From contig CANMLW010000005.1 of NCBI GenBank assembly GCA_947498705.1, positions 186,001 to 250,000 of the forward strand: a stretch of DNA of 64,000 bases, read 5' to 3'. Positions 48,135 through 56,588 of the stretch are shown here, in pieces. The notes beneath the pieces were generated by a model. That model made no database searches. It saw nothing but the letters and a program-made list of their open reading frames with translations, and was not told the DNA's origin. The number at the start of each line of letters is the position of its first letter. Position 1 is the stretch's first letter. The stretch is from an uncultured Aquimarina sp. (lineage in GTDB: Bacteria > Bacteroidota > Bacteroidia > Flavobacteriales > Flavobacteriaceae). The position numbers and the translations under genes were made by a program.

Positions 48135-49532
48135 TTAAGACAAAAGGGTTCTCGGATCTGTTACAACTCCGGTAACCGCAGTAGCAGCGGCAACAAGTGG
48201 GCTAGCTAATAGCGTTCTTGATCCAGGACCTTGCCTTCCTTCAAAATTTCTATTAGAGGTACTTACTGCTAGTTTTCCTGCTGGTATTTTATCAGCATTC
48301 ATTGCTAAACATGCAGAACAACCGGGTTCTCTAAGCGTAAAACCTGCTTCTGTAATAATGTCTAATAATCCTTCTTCTTTGATAAGGTCTTCTACTTCGT
48401 GCGATCCAGGTACTAACCATGCAGTAATATTGTCGGCTTTCTTTTTTCCTTTTACGATAGAAGCAAATGCTCTAAAATCTTCGATACGGCCATTGGTACA
48501 ACTTCCTAAAAAGACAAAGTCTACCTTTTTCCCGATCATACTATCTCCTTCACTAAAATCCATGTATCCCAAAGATTTTTTGTAAGTCGCAACACCACCT
48601 TCTACAGCATCTGCATTCGGAATATTATTTGTGATTCCCATACCCATACCAGGATTGGTACCATAGGTAATCATAGGTTCGATGTCGGCTCCATTAAAGG
48701 TAAGTTCTTTGTCAAAAACAGCATCATCGTCTGTTTTTAATGTTTCCCAATAGGTCATAGCTGCATCCCATGCTTCTCCTTTTGGGGCAAGAGGTTTTCC
48801 TTGTATATATTCGTATGTTTTCTCATCAGGAGCAATCATACCTCCACGGGCACCCATTTCGATACTTAGGTTACATACGGTCATACGACCTTCCATTGTC
48901 ATATTTCTAAACACGTCTCCAGCATATTCTACAAAATATCCCGTAGCACCAGAGGTAGTTAATTTTGAAATAATATAAAGAGCAACATCTTTAGGCGTAA
49001 CACCAAAACCAAGTTCCCCATTTACATTAATTCTCATTTTTTTTGGTTTAGGCTGCATGATACACTGTGTAGAAAGTACCATTTCTACTTCAGATGTACC
49101 AATACCAAAAGCGATAGCACCAAAAGCACCATGTGTAGAAGTATGTGAATCACCACATACAATAGTGGCTCCAGGAAGTGTGATTCCGTTTTCTGGCCCA
49201 ACTACGTGTACAATACCGTTTTTCTTATGACCTAACCCCCAGTGAGAGATACCCCATTCTGCAGCATTTTCTTCTAAAGCTTTTAACTGATTAGCGGATA
49301 AAGGATCTTCAACAGGTAGATGTTGATTTATGGTAGGGGTATTGTGATCGGCAGTTGCAAAAGTACGTTCTGGGTACAATACGGTATTACCTCGGCTTTT
49401 TAATCCTAAAAAGGCAACAGGGCTTGTAACTTCATGAATAAAATGTCTGTCGATAAAAAAAACATCGGGACCATTTTCTATATTACGTATTACGTGAGAA
49501 TCCCACACTTTGTCAAATAATGTCTTGCTCAT
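48135..49532 (-). CDS. leuC: 3-isopropylmalate dehydratase large subunit
   Basis: 465 residues of the aconitase family. The three Fe-S cysteines are in [14 protein letters not shown]-type (VCGDSHT), LGSCTNGR and GCSACLAMN. It binds the 4Fe-4S cluster and works with LeuD. It is the first gene of the leu operon; a TAAATTTG -7 box lies upstream on the minus strand (49606-49613). Confidence 0.96.
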   Translation of the reverse strand: MSKTLFDKVWDSHVIRNIENGPDVFFIDRHFIHEVTSPVAFLGLKSRGNTVLYPERTFATADHNTPTINQHLPVEDPLSANQLKALEENAAEWGISHWGLGHKKNGIVHVVGPENGITLPGATIVCGDSHTSTHGAFGAIAFGIGTSEVEMVLSTQCIMQPKPKKMRINVNGELGFGVTPKDVALYIISKLTTSGATGYFVEYAGDVFRNMTMEGRMTVCNLSIEMGARGGMIAPDEKTYEYIQGKPLAPKGEAWDAAMTYWETLKTDDDAVFDKELTFNGADIEPMITYGTNPGMGMGITNNIPNADAVEGGVATYKKSLGYMDFSEGDSMIGKKVDFVFLGSCTNGRIEDFRAFASIVKGKKKADNITAWLVPGSHEVEDLIKEEGLLDIITEAGFTLREPGCSACLAMNADKIPAGKLAVSTSNRNFEGRQGPGSRTLLASPLVAAATAVTGVVTDPRTLLS

Positions 49533-49936
49533 TTCTTTGGTCTTTACTACTATATTGTTGATGCTATTCTAGACATCATATTATTAATTGTATTAAAAAA
49601 GGAAGCAAATTTACGAGATATAGAAGATAAGTACTAATAAAATCATAAAGTTAAAGGTAGTTTTGAATATATTTCAGTAATACAGCGATTTTCGAATAAT
49701 TTGATAACAAAAAAGGCCATTTTAAGAATTAAAATATTTTTTTTGCAGTATGTGTTTTAAAATCAGTGGATAATGATAATTAAGTAAAAAAATATTTATT
49801 TTTTCTTTAAATATGCTTTCCTAAGTAAAAAAAGGTTGTATATTTGCACTCCGCTTACGAAAGGAGTTGTTGATAAGTAAGCGAAAGTTCTTAAAAAGAA
49901 ATTTCAAATCAGTTTACTGATTTATAAAATATATAT
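49533..49936. other. Intergenic: leuC promoter and tRNA promoter region
   Basis: This 404-bp gap has no long ORF. On the minus strand TAAATTTG (complement of 49606-49613) is a good leuC -7 box, ~75 bp before its ATG. On the + strand TATATTTG (49839-49846) precedes the tRNA. A 7-bp stem CGCTTAC / GTAAGCG lies in the tRNA leader. Confidence 0.6.
49839..49846 (+). promoter_or_regulatory. -7 box of the initiator tRNA gene
   Basis: TATATTTG matches the flavobacterial TAnnTTTG box; transcription would begin a few bases downstream and read into the tRNA at 49937. Confidence 0.5.
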
Positions 49937-50009
49937 CGCGGGATAGAGCAGTAGGCAGCTCGTCGGGCTCATAACCCGAAGGTCACAGGTTCGAGTCCTG
50001 TTCCCGCTA
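49937..50009 (+). tRNA. Initiator tRNA-Met (anticodon CAT)
   Basis: A 73-base cloverleaf with anticodon loop CTCATAA. Initiator features are clear: three consecutive G-C pairs in the anticodon stem (GGG/CCC), an unpaired first acceptor position (C1 opposite T72), and an A-T second D-stem pair. CCA is not encoded. The 3' half (from 49966) is duplicated at 61601-61646, which marks the tRNA as the integration site of the following island. Confidence 0.95.
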
Positions 50010-50011
50010 CT
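49966..50011 (+). repeat. attL-type direct repeat (left copy, inside tRNA)
   Basis: 46 bp from the anticodon stem to just past the tRNA 3' end, identical to 61601-61646. Bases on both sides differ (G vs T before; T vs A after), so the repeat is exactly bounded. Confidence 0.92.
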
Positions 50012-50020
50012 TTTTTTAGA

Positions 50021-50060
50021 AAACCCTTGTGAATACTGGTATTTACAAGGGTTTTTTATT
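50021..50060 (+). terminator. Terminator after the tRNA (element-derived)
   Basis: A long stem AAACCCTTGTGAATAC (50021-50036) pairs with GTATTTACAAGGGTTT (50039-50054) with one G-T, loop TG, then a T run. Confidence 0.85.
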
Positions 50061-50987
50061 TTTACTTGTTATTCTTAATTCCGCTTAAAGTGTTGGTAAT
50101 CAGTAAAAACAGGTTCGATAAATTCAAAAGTCCGGTTCTGGTTCGTAGGAAAACTCTTTAAATTTATAGTCACTTAGATTTGAATTATAAATATTCATTA
50201 AATTGTACAGAATAGGTGAATTTATCAAACTTCTATGTTGAGAGCTTTATGGAAATATATTTTAAACTGATTTTTATATCTAAATATCGGTTGTTATTAT
50301 GTCAAATAGGAAAATCATAAACGACTTGATAACTTGACAATTGGGCTACAATTGGACATTAAAAAGTTCGATATGAGCCCAGTTCTCTCTAAGAATGATT
50401 CTCTCATTTTAATTTCAAATGTTTTAAGGAACTACCCTTCAACTGGAATATCAGTTTGTAGGTTTAATTTTAAGTTGGTCTATGGGCTTGCTATAAATTA
50501 CAAAATATTGCATCTCAGTATTTAACATATGATTTGGGAATAGCATTTAAATTAAAGGTATCTTTATCATGTTAAAATTCTGAAAGCTCCAGTTTAATCC
50601 TGTTTTCTCAAATTCAATATTCTTTTTCTGCTCTCTTATTTCTCAGCAATAGTGCAAAAAACAGGTTAAGCTAAATTAAGAATAGCAACATCAGTTTGGA
50701 CGCTGTTTTCAACGTAGAAGAAGTCCTCATAATTGGATATTTCAGTTTATTTCTAAATTTAACAAAATTTTGTCCGTTATACTTGAAAAATGCCTATTAC
50801 ATATTGATAAACATGTCGGAGAAGATTTCATCATATGGTTTACTAAGAATATAATTATTGGGGGGAGAAGAATAGAGAAGTATCAACCGTACTATGTTTA
50901 CAGAAGCTGGTGTCTGGACAGCATCTTCGAAAATGATATAAAATTTTAATTCTTAACAAAAAACAGGTACCGCGTCAAAATATAAAC
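50061..50987. other. Gene-poor, probably decayed left end of the island
   Basis: About 930 bases without a gene I can support. A 63-residue frame (50334-50525) shows no motif. A longer frame without a start codon runs from about 50695 to 50949 and encodes a segment with Ile/Lys/Trp-rich composition (GGRRIEKYQPYYVYRSW); it could be the remnant of a lost gene. The left end is where an integrase would normally sit, so these could be decayed remains of it. Confidence 0.5.
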
Positions 50988-51554
50988 ATGAGTACAAAAT
51001 TATTTATAAAATATATGGTCAGTTTACGATGTAAACTCATGGTGAAAGAAGAGTTAAAAAAACTTGGATTGCATTATGTCGTTTTGGAATTAGGTGTTAT
51101 TGAACTCTTAGAAGATATAACTAAAGAGCAACGTATTCAACTGGAGAAAAATCTAAGTAAATCTGGCTTAGAATTGATGGAAAATAAAAAAAGTATTCTA
51201 ATTGAGAAAATTAGAAATGTCATTATCGAAATGATTCATTACACAGACGAATTGCCTAAAGTCAATTATTCCGATTATTTAAGTGAAAAAGTTGGCTATA
51301 ACTACACATATCTAGCAAATATTTTTTCTGAAGTGAAAGGAATTACCATTCAGCAATTCATCATTATCCATAAAATTGAAAGAGTTAAAGAATTGCTTAT
51401 TTATGATGAACTAAATCTTACCGAAATCTCTCATAAATTACACTATAGCAGTGTTGCGCATTTATCTAATCAGTTCAAAAAGATCACTGGTTTAACGCCT
51501 ACTTTTTATAAAAAACTTAAAGAAAAACGTAAACAAAATCTAGAAGATTTATAA
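50988..51554 (+). CDS. AraC-family HTH regulator with HMA-like N-terminus
   Basis: A 188-residue protein. The N-terminal ~60 residues (FIKYMVSLRCKLMVKEELKKLGL...ELGVIELLEDIT) follow a ferredoxin/HMA-like pattern but lack the CxxC metal pair. The C-terminal ~100 residues are a double-HTH AraC domain (TYLANIFSEVKGITIQQFI, then LTEISHKLHYSSVAHLSNQFKK, ending GLTPTFYK). It is the first clear gene of the island and the only regulator besides the histidine kinase; it may control the elements at 51873 and 53972 (inference). Confidence 0.85.
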   Translation: MSTKLFIKYMVSLRCKLMVKEELKKLGLHYVVLELGVIELLEDITKEQRIQLEKNLSKSGLELMENKKSILIEKIRNVIIEMIHYTDELPKVNYSDYLSEKVGYNYTYLANIFSEVKGITIQQFIIIHKIERVKELLIYDELNLTEISHKLHYSSVAHLSNQFKKITGLTPTFYKKLKEKRKQNLEDL

Positions 51555-51785
51555 CCAATTATATCCTGTTAGCCAGATCTTAAGCATATAAACCAATCTT
51601 TTATACAAACTTACAGGATACCACTTTTTCAATTTTGCATCATTTAGATAAACAGATATATTGTTTTGATACTTACATACCACAAAATGCCCTGCATTAA
51701 GCTCAATGATAGCTGTTTTACCAGTCACATTTCTTATCCTGATAGGTAAACCCATTGATAAAATTATTTTTTTATTCATAATCAT
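51549..51785 (-). CDS. Possible small protein (78 aa), convergent with the AraC gene
   Basis: A 78-residue frame overlapping the AraC gene end by 6 bp. It starts MNKKIILSMGLPIRIRNVTG and has a short hydrophobic C-terminal part (LVYMLKIWLTGYN). The ratio of charged and hydrophobic residues is reasonable for a real protein, but I recognise no domain. It could be an unrelated small protein or a chance frame. Confidence 0.4.
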   Translation of the reverse strand: MIMNKKIILSMGLPIRIRNVTGKTAIIELNAGHFVVCKYQNNISVYLNDAKLKKWYPVSLYKRLVYMLKIWLTGYNWL

Positions 51786-51872
51786 AAAGGTGATCTATTT
51801 TTGCCAGAAATCATGCTTGTTGAAAGTTATTTTTATACTAAATAATCTTTTGCTGTATTGATATTTGAGAAT

Positions 51873-51939
51873 GTGTGATATATGTAATATGGATTTAGTG
51901 TAGTATAACACAATGTATATTTAATTATCCAATTTTGTA
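51873..51939 (+). promoter_or_regulatory. Conserved island upstream element, copy A
   Basis: Begins with GTGTGATATATGTAAT and continues with TAGTATAACACA and TTAATTA..ATTTTGTA, closely matching copy B at 53972-54039. It lies 17 bp before the SPFH gene, so it probably includes the promoter and an operator common to both units. Confidence 0.65.
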
Positions 51940-51955
51940 GTAAAATAAAAGTAAA

Positions 51956-52810
51956 ATGGATGATCAAGATATAAATCAAATAAAGAATGCATTGAAAAAT
52001 GGAAAATGGAAGAAATTATTCATTTTGGCATTTGTATTTATACTATTAATAGCATTTAAGCCGTGGGTTCAGGTAGGAGCAGGTGAAAGAGGAATTGTTC
52101 AAAATTTTGGGGCAGTTCAAGATGTTGTACTAGGGGAAGGGATTCACTTCAAAATACCAATAATGCAAACAGTGATTCTAATGGATGTAAAGATCCAAAA
52201 AACGATGACTGATGCTGCATCCTCCTCCTCAGACCTTCAGGATGTAGATTTATCAGTGGCCTTGAATTATCATATTATACCGGATAAAGCAAATTTGGTT
52301 TACCAAACCATTGGAGTAGAATTTAAAGAGCGTATTATTGATCCAGCCATTCAAGAGGTAATGAAAGCCGTTTCAGCCAGATATACTGCAGAAGAATTAA
52401 TTACCAAAAGACCAGCCGTTAGCACCGAAATGCAACAAGCACTTACCTCAAGATTACTTGCATCAAATATATCAGTTGATGCATTCTCTATTATCTCTTT
52501 CAGCTTTTCCCAAACTTTTACTGATGCTATTGAGGCAAAACAAACTGCAGAACAAAATGCATTAAAGGCAAAACGAGATTTGGATCGTATAAAAGTAGAA
52601 GCAGAACAAACAATTACCGCAGCGAAAGCTGAAGCAGAGGCATTGCGTTTACAAAAAATGAATATTTCACCCGATCTAATCGAACTCAGAAAGATAGAAG
52701 CAAACCTTAAAGCTATAGAAAAATGGAACGGAATTTTACCTCAAGTTACAGGTGCAGGTGCTATACCCTTCATCGGAGTAAGTGATGTTGCTAAAAAGTT
52801 AAAACAATGA
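51956..52810 (+). CDS. SPFH/prohibitin-family membrane protein
   Basis: 284 residues with one N-terminal membrane helix (~20-38), a prohibitin/SPFH domain (VGAGERGIVQNFGAVQDVVLGEG at ~45, a PHB region to ~200) and a coiled-coil Ala/Glu-rich stretch (~195-245). SPFH proteins form cage-like assemblies that organise membrane proteases and other stress factors. It stands under element A. Confidence 0.88.
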   Translation: MDDQDINQIKNALKNGKWKKLFILAFVFILLIAFKPWVQVGAGERGIVQNFGAVQDVVLGEGIHFKIPIMQTVILMDVKIQKTMTDAASSSSDLQDVDLSVALNYHIIPDKANLVYQTIGVEFKERIIDPAIQEVMKAVSARYTAEELITKRPAVSTEMQQALTSRLLASNISVDAFSIISFSFSQTFTDAIEAKQTAEQNALKAKRDLDRIKVEAEQTITAAKAEAEALRLQKMNISPDLIELRKIEANLKAIEKWNGILPQVTGAGAIPFIGVSDVAKKLKQ

Positions 52811-52970
52811 TAGGATAATCTTATGGGGCAATCTATAGCTTATGATATTTTTTTTATATGATTCATTTGATTTTTTTAACAAAAAAATAAGTTAACATAT
52901 AACTATCTTTAAAATAATCAAAATTAGTTTTTAGCTTCATATTGGGTTTGATAAAGACAGGTCATCGCCT

Positions 52971-53861
52971 ATGAAAATAATAGATTTCATAACTAAATGG
53001 AGCAACAATTACATCGTAATTGTGGTTTTAGTCATTTTGGTGACAATGGCACTTATCAAAGTATCGATATGGGTACTCAATAAGTACATTCTGCATACTT
53101 CAAAGAAATCTCAAATAGCGCCTACTCATTATCATTTTTTTAAAAATGCTGTTGCTTTTCTATTTTGGCTAATTGCCCTAGCCACCATTACTTTCCTAAT
53201 CCCTCCTCTTAAAGCTTATGCACTTACGGTTTTTGCAAGTGCTGGTATTTTCCTAGCAATTCTTGGATTAGCAGCACAACAAGCATTATCTAATATTGTT
53301 AGTGGAACCTTTATTGTTATTTTCAAGCCATTTAGAGTTGGTGATTTTATCACAATTGCCAATCAATATACAGGGACAGTAGAAGATATTACTTTAAGAC
53401 ACACAGTAATTGTCAATTTTGAAAATAGAAGGATCATTATCCCAAACTCAATAATAAGTGGTGAAACAGTTATCAATAGTAGTATTGCAAATGAAAAAAT
53501 ATGTCAATCAATTGAGATTGGAATAAGTTATGAAAGCAATATTGATACCGCCAAAACCATTATGAGAGAGGAGGCAGAAAAACACCCTTTTTGTATTGAC
53601 AACCGATCTAAGAAACAAAAAAATAAAAGTATAGAAATTGTTCAGGTTTTTCTTATTGGTTTTGGTGAGAGTAGTGTAAACCTGAAAGCTAGAGTATGGT
53701 GTGATAATCCATACAAAGCTTTTGATATGCACTATGATATTAATCAATCTATTAAAAAAAGGTTTGATAAAGAAAGTATTGAAATCCCATATCCACACCG
53801 TACAATTGTTTATAAGGAGCCTTTTAAAAAGGGGAGTGATATAATGCCTTCTTCTTTATAA
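52971..53861 (+). CDS. MscS-family mechanosensitive channel
   Basis: 296 residues: three membrane helices (~15-35, ~58-80, ~82-115), with the pore helix and its continuation AAQQALSNIVSGTFIVIFKPFRVGDFI carrying the Gly/Ala pattern of MscS TM3, then a beta domain (TVEDITLRHTVIVNFENRRIIIPNS). It opens on membrane tension to release solutes. It follows the SPFH gene after 160 bp, probably with its own control. Confidence 0.92.
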   Translation: MKIIDFITKWSNNYIVIVVLVILVTMALIKVSIWVLNKYILHTSKKSQIAPTHYHFFKNAVAFLFWLIALATITFLIPPLKAYALTVFASAGIFLAILGLAAQQALSNIVSGTFIVIFKPFRVGDFITIANQYTGTVEDITLRHTVIVNFENRRIIIPNSIISGETVINSSIANEKICQSIEIGISYESNIDTAKTIMREEAEKHPFCIDNRSKKQKNKSIEIVQVFLIGFGESSVNLKARVWCDNPYKAFDMHYDINQSIKKRFDKESIEIPYPHRTIVYKEPFKKGSDIMPSSL

Positions 53862-53971
53862 TTAGACTCTTTTGTTTATGATTAATAAGAAAAACCTCAA
53901 AAGGAGAATTACTATCTAATCATATCCTAATAAATTATTAATCTGACAAATAGGCTGTTTAATATTCAAAA

Positions 53972-54039
53972 GTGTGATATATGTAATGTAGACCTAAACT
54001 AGTGTAACGCATTAAAGTATTAATTAACTGATTTTTGTA
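53972..54039 (+). promoter_or_regulatory. Conserved island upstream element, copy B
   Basis: The same GTGTGATATATGTAAT start as copy A (51873), followed by TAGTGTAACGCA and TTAATTA..ATTTTTGTA. It lies 60 bp before the micro-protein gene at 54099 that heads the second unit. Confidence 0.65.
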
Positions 54040-54098
54040 TACGTATCAAACTCCTTTTTATACTTGAAGGGGTGTTAATAATCTAAAAATAGAAAATC

Positions 54099-54215
54099 AT
54101 GTCAAAAGAAAAAGAAGGTAAATCCAAGTCAGGTAAAAAAGCACCTGCAAAAAATTTGAAAGAAAAAAGGGCCGCAAAAGCTGCAAAAAGAAAGGAGAAA
54201 AGGAGTGGTGAATGA
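54099..54215 (+). CDS. Basic 38-residue micro-protein
   Basis: MSKEKEGKSKSGKKAPAK, then a Lys/Ala-rich remainder ending KEKRSGE. It has no hydrophobic stretch; the whole chain is strongly positive. It is the first gene after element B and heads a run of + strand stress genes. It may bind nucleic acid or ribosomes, but I recognise no family. Confidence 0.55.
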   Translation: MSKEKEGKSKSGKKAPAKNLKEKRAAKAAKRKEKRSGE

Positions 54216-54279
54216 ACGTTATGTAAAAAATCGTGATCATCTTATTCTAGTTTAGCATTAATCTTCTATCCTATTATCC

Positions 54280-54630
54280 ATGAAAAACCAAGAATTAGAA
54301 AAATCCTTTAAACTTAAGTTGGTTGATACTATTGATTATGAACCTGGATCTGTGATTATGAAAGCTATCCTGAAGAAAAAAACGGGAACTGTAACTATAT
54401 TATCATTTGATAGTGGAGAAGCGTTGCCCTCTAAAATATCTCCTTTTGACAATCTTATTCAGATTATAGACGGAGAAGCTGAAATTATTATTAATGAAGA
54501 ATCAAATACGATTGAAACCGGTCACGTAATCATTATCCCAGCTCATACAAGAAATGTAGTAAAGGCTAATAAACGGTTTAAAATGATGTCGATCATCATT
54601 AAAAGCGGTTATGAAGATGTGAGCATTTAG
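54280..54630 (+). CDS. Cupin-domain protein
   Basis: A 116-residue small cupin with the usual two motifs: LPSKISPFDNLIQIIDGEAEIIINEE (motif 1 region, with only part of the His/Glu set) and ETGHVIIIPAHTRNVVKANK (motif 2 with His). It may bind a metal and a small ligand or act as a sensor. It lies 64 bp after the micro-protein and 18 bp before a small gene. Confidence 0.8.
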   Translation: MKNQELEKSFKLKLVDTIDYEPGSVIMKAILKKKTGTVTILSFDSGEALPSKISPFDNLIQIIDGEAEIIINEESNTIETGHVIIIPAHTRNVVKANKRFKMMSIIIKSGYEDVSI

Positions 54631-54648
54631 AATTTAAATATAAAGGAT

Positions 54649-54816
54649 ATGGAAGGACAAGAAAATAAATTCAAACCAGGTGATACTGTTTACGCCAAAG
54701 CAAATCCTGAAGTTAAATTGATTGTACGATTATACTACCGCCGAATCTATTACTGTACGTTTGCAGAAGATCCTAAGAAAAAGGAAGTAGTGTTTTTTGA
54801 AAGAGAGCTTTTATAA
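54649..54816 (+). CDS. Small GDxVxxKxNP protein (55 aa), paralog of 60662-60844
   Basis: A 55-residue protein. The core FKPGDTVYAKANPEVKLIVRLYYRRIYYC, then DP and a C-terminal segment, matches the island protein at 60662 (GDTV..K.NP....LIV..Y...IYYC.F..DP). The pattern suggests an SH3/KOW-like small barrel. The role is unknown. It lies between the cupin and glycosyltransferase genes. Confidence 0.65.
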   Translation: MEGQENKFKPGDTVYAKANPEVKLIVRLYYRRIYYCTFAEDPKKKEVVFFERELL

Positions 54817-54865
54817 TGATTACTTAAAATGACTAAAGTTAAGAACAAGATAACACATCCATAAA

Positions 54866-55912
54866 ATGACACAAGAATTAGGCATAACAAAAATGCAAAG
54901 CTTTCATTTTAACATTCCAGAAAAGAAGCCGAAGATTGCCTACTTCATATTGGTTCACCGTTTTCCTGAACAGTTCAAACGATTGTTTAAAGCCATTTAC
55001 CATCCAGAAAACCACTACTTAATACAGATCGATCAAGAGATTGATATAAACACTGAAAAGAGCGTTAAAACATTTTTGGCAGATTACTCCAGCGTTTATC
55101 TTTTAAAAAGTAAAAATGTAGAGAGGAGAGGATATAGTATGGTACAGTCTCAAATTAATGGGATGAAATACCTTCTAAATCGTTGTCTTAAATGGGATTT
55201 TTTTATTAATCTAAGCGATCAGGATTTTCCTTTGAAATCTCAAGATTTTATTTTTGATTTTTTGAGCAGGAATAAAGAAAAAAACTTCATAAAAATAGTC
55301 AATCAAATTAAGAAGAAACCTGATACGCTAAACCGCTTTGAAAACCATTTTCAGGAGATAGATATTGGCTTTTCGGGCATACCCTATAAAAGATCTTTCA
55401 TGAAAAATGTGACTTGGTATGTCGGCGGGCAATGGATGATCTTGACCAGAGCATGCTGTGAATTTATTTGTTACAGTCCCGAAATGAAAAAGTTTGAAGA
55501 TTTCTATCGTAAGATCCTATTTGCTGATAAATCATTTTTTCAAACTGCATTAATGAATACTTCATTCAAAGAAACGATCATAAACGATGATAAGAGAGTT
55601 GTTGTAAGGGTAGTTGATGGTGATATAACTTTGAAACCAGAAACTTTGACAAGAGCGGATGTCGATTTCTTAATACAAGGAGACAACTTATTCGCCAGAA
55701 AATTCGACGAAAGGGTTGATGAATCTATATTGGGTATTTTTGAGGAAGCTTTAAGAAGACCATATCAAATAACAAATAATGCTAATAATATTGACTTTAG
55801 CCTTCTTCCAATGCTTAGTATTAATGCGAAAAAAAGTCTCCTATTAGATCCAGAAACAATCATAAATCCTCCAACTCAATTAACTAAACAAATGCTTAAT
55901 GGAAACAAGTAA
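54866..55912 (+). CDS. GT14-family (Core-2/I-branching-like) glycosyltransferase
   Basis: 348 residues with the GT14/Branch features: YFILVHRFPEQFKRLFKAIY near the N-terminus, the S-D-x-D-F-P-L motif (LSDQDFPLKS, ~115), and VGGQWMILTRACCEFI (~190). It transfers a sugar such as GlcNAc or xylose to a glycan or other acceptor. It has no N-terminal membrane helix, unlike animal homologues, so it is cytoplasmic. It may modify a cell-surface polymer together with the island's stress functions. Confidence 0.85.
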   Translation: MTQELGITKMQSFHFNIPEKKPKIAYFILVHRFPEQFKRLFKAIYHPENHYLIQIDQEIDINTEKSVKTFLADYSSVYLLKSKNVERRGYSMVQSQINGMKYLLNRCLKWDFFINLSDQDFPLKSQDFIFDFLSRNKEKNFIKIVNQIKKKPDTLNRFENHFQEIDIGFSGIPYKRSFMKNVTWYVGGQWMILTRACCEFICYSPEMKKFEDFYRKILFADKSFFQTALMNTSFKETIINDDKRVVVRVVDGDITLKPETLTRADVDFLIQGDNLFARKFDERVDESILGIFEEALRRPYQITNNANNIDFSLLPMLSINAKKSLLLDPETIINPPTQLTKQMLNGNK

Positions 55913-55920
55913 ATAGTAAA

Positions 55921-56115
55921 ATGGCTAAAACAAATATTACAAGAAGTTGGAGAGAGCAAAAGGTAATGCTCAAACGGAGATTCACTTTTTTATCTGATAA
56001 AGATTTTGAATTTGAAAATGATCAAAAAGAAATGATGCTTGATAATCTTGCTATTAAACTTAAGAAAACCAGAGCAGAGTTAGAGTTGCTTTTCATTGAG
56101 CTACAGACCTATTGA
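55921..56115 (+). CDS. CsbD-like general stress protein (64 aa)
   Basis: A 64-residue helical protein. It follows the CsbD order: [20 protein letters not shown], a DFEFE segment, then [19 protein letters not shown]. CsbD proteins accumulate on stress and entry into stationary phase, with unknown biochemistry. It starts 9 bp after the glycosyltransferase and 23 bp before groES2. Confidence 0.65.
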   Translation: MAKTNITRSWREQKVMLKRRFTFLSDKDFEFENDQKEMMLDNLAIKLKKTRAELELLFIELQTY

Positions 56116-56137
56116 ACTACACTTAATAAAAATAATC

Positions 56138-56440
56138 ATGTATAAATCTAAAATACAACCACTTGCTGATAGAGTACTGGTAAAAGTTGACATTGCAGAA
56201 GAAAAATCAAAAGGAGGTATTATTATACCAGATACTGCTAAGGAGAAACCTCAAAAAGGTGTTGTATTGGCTGTCGGAAAGGGTAAGAAAGATGAACCCA
56301 TGACTGTAAAGGTTGGTGATGCCGTATTATATGAAAAATATTCTGGAACAGAAATTACTATTGAGGGTATTGATGCACTTATTATGAAAGAGTCGGATAT
56401 CTTTGGCATTATTCGAGCAGTCAGCTTAGAACGTATATAA
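56138..56440 (+). CDS. Second GroES-family co-chaperonin (island copy)
   Basis: 100 residues from the ATG at 56138 ([18 protein letters not shown]). The mobile loop ([18 protein letters not shown]) and the [14 protein letters not shown] segment are intact, so it could bind a GroEL. It is clearly different from the housekeeping GroES (loop QTASGLFIPDSAQEK). No GroEL lies in the island, so it must use the chromosomal GroEL or act without it. The upstream in-frame start at 56096 would add 14 residues not seen in GroES. Confidence 0.92.
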   Translation: MYKSKIQPLADRVLVKVDIAEEKSKGGIIIPDTAKEKPQKGVVLAVGKGKKDEPMTVKVGDAVLYEKYSGTEITIEGIDALIMKESDIFGIIRAVSLERI

Positions 56441-56588
56441 AAATGTAAAAACAAGAGGGATTAAATGACTGTAGCGATTACTTCTAAGATTGCTAACCTT
56501 TTTTTTGGGAGGGTAACAGAATTATTATCGTTATGAGTGCTAGCATAGGCAAACTACAAAGTGTGACAACAAATATAAAACCTATGAA

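Noticed and set aside
49550-49579. Nine-residue frame (MMSRIASTI) upstream of leuC, considered as a leader peptide
   Set aside because: It has no Leu codons and no convincing attenuator pair, so leucine-dependent attenuation is not supported.
50334-50525. 63-residue frame in the left end of the island
   Set aside because: No motif, weak composition, and no neighbour relation; kept only as part of the gene-poor region.
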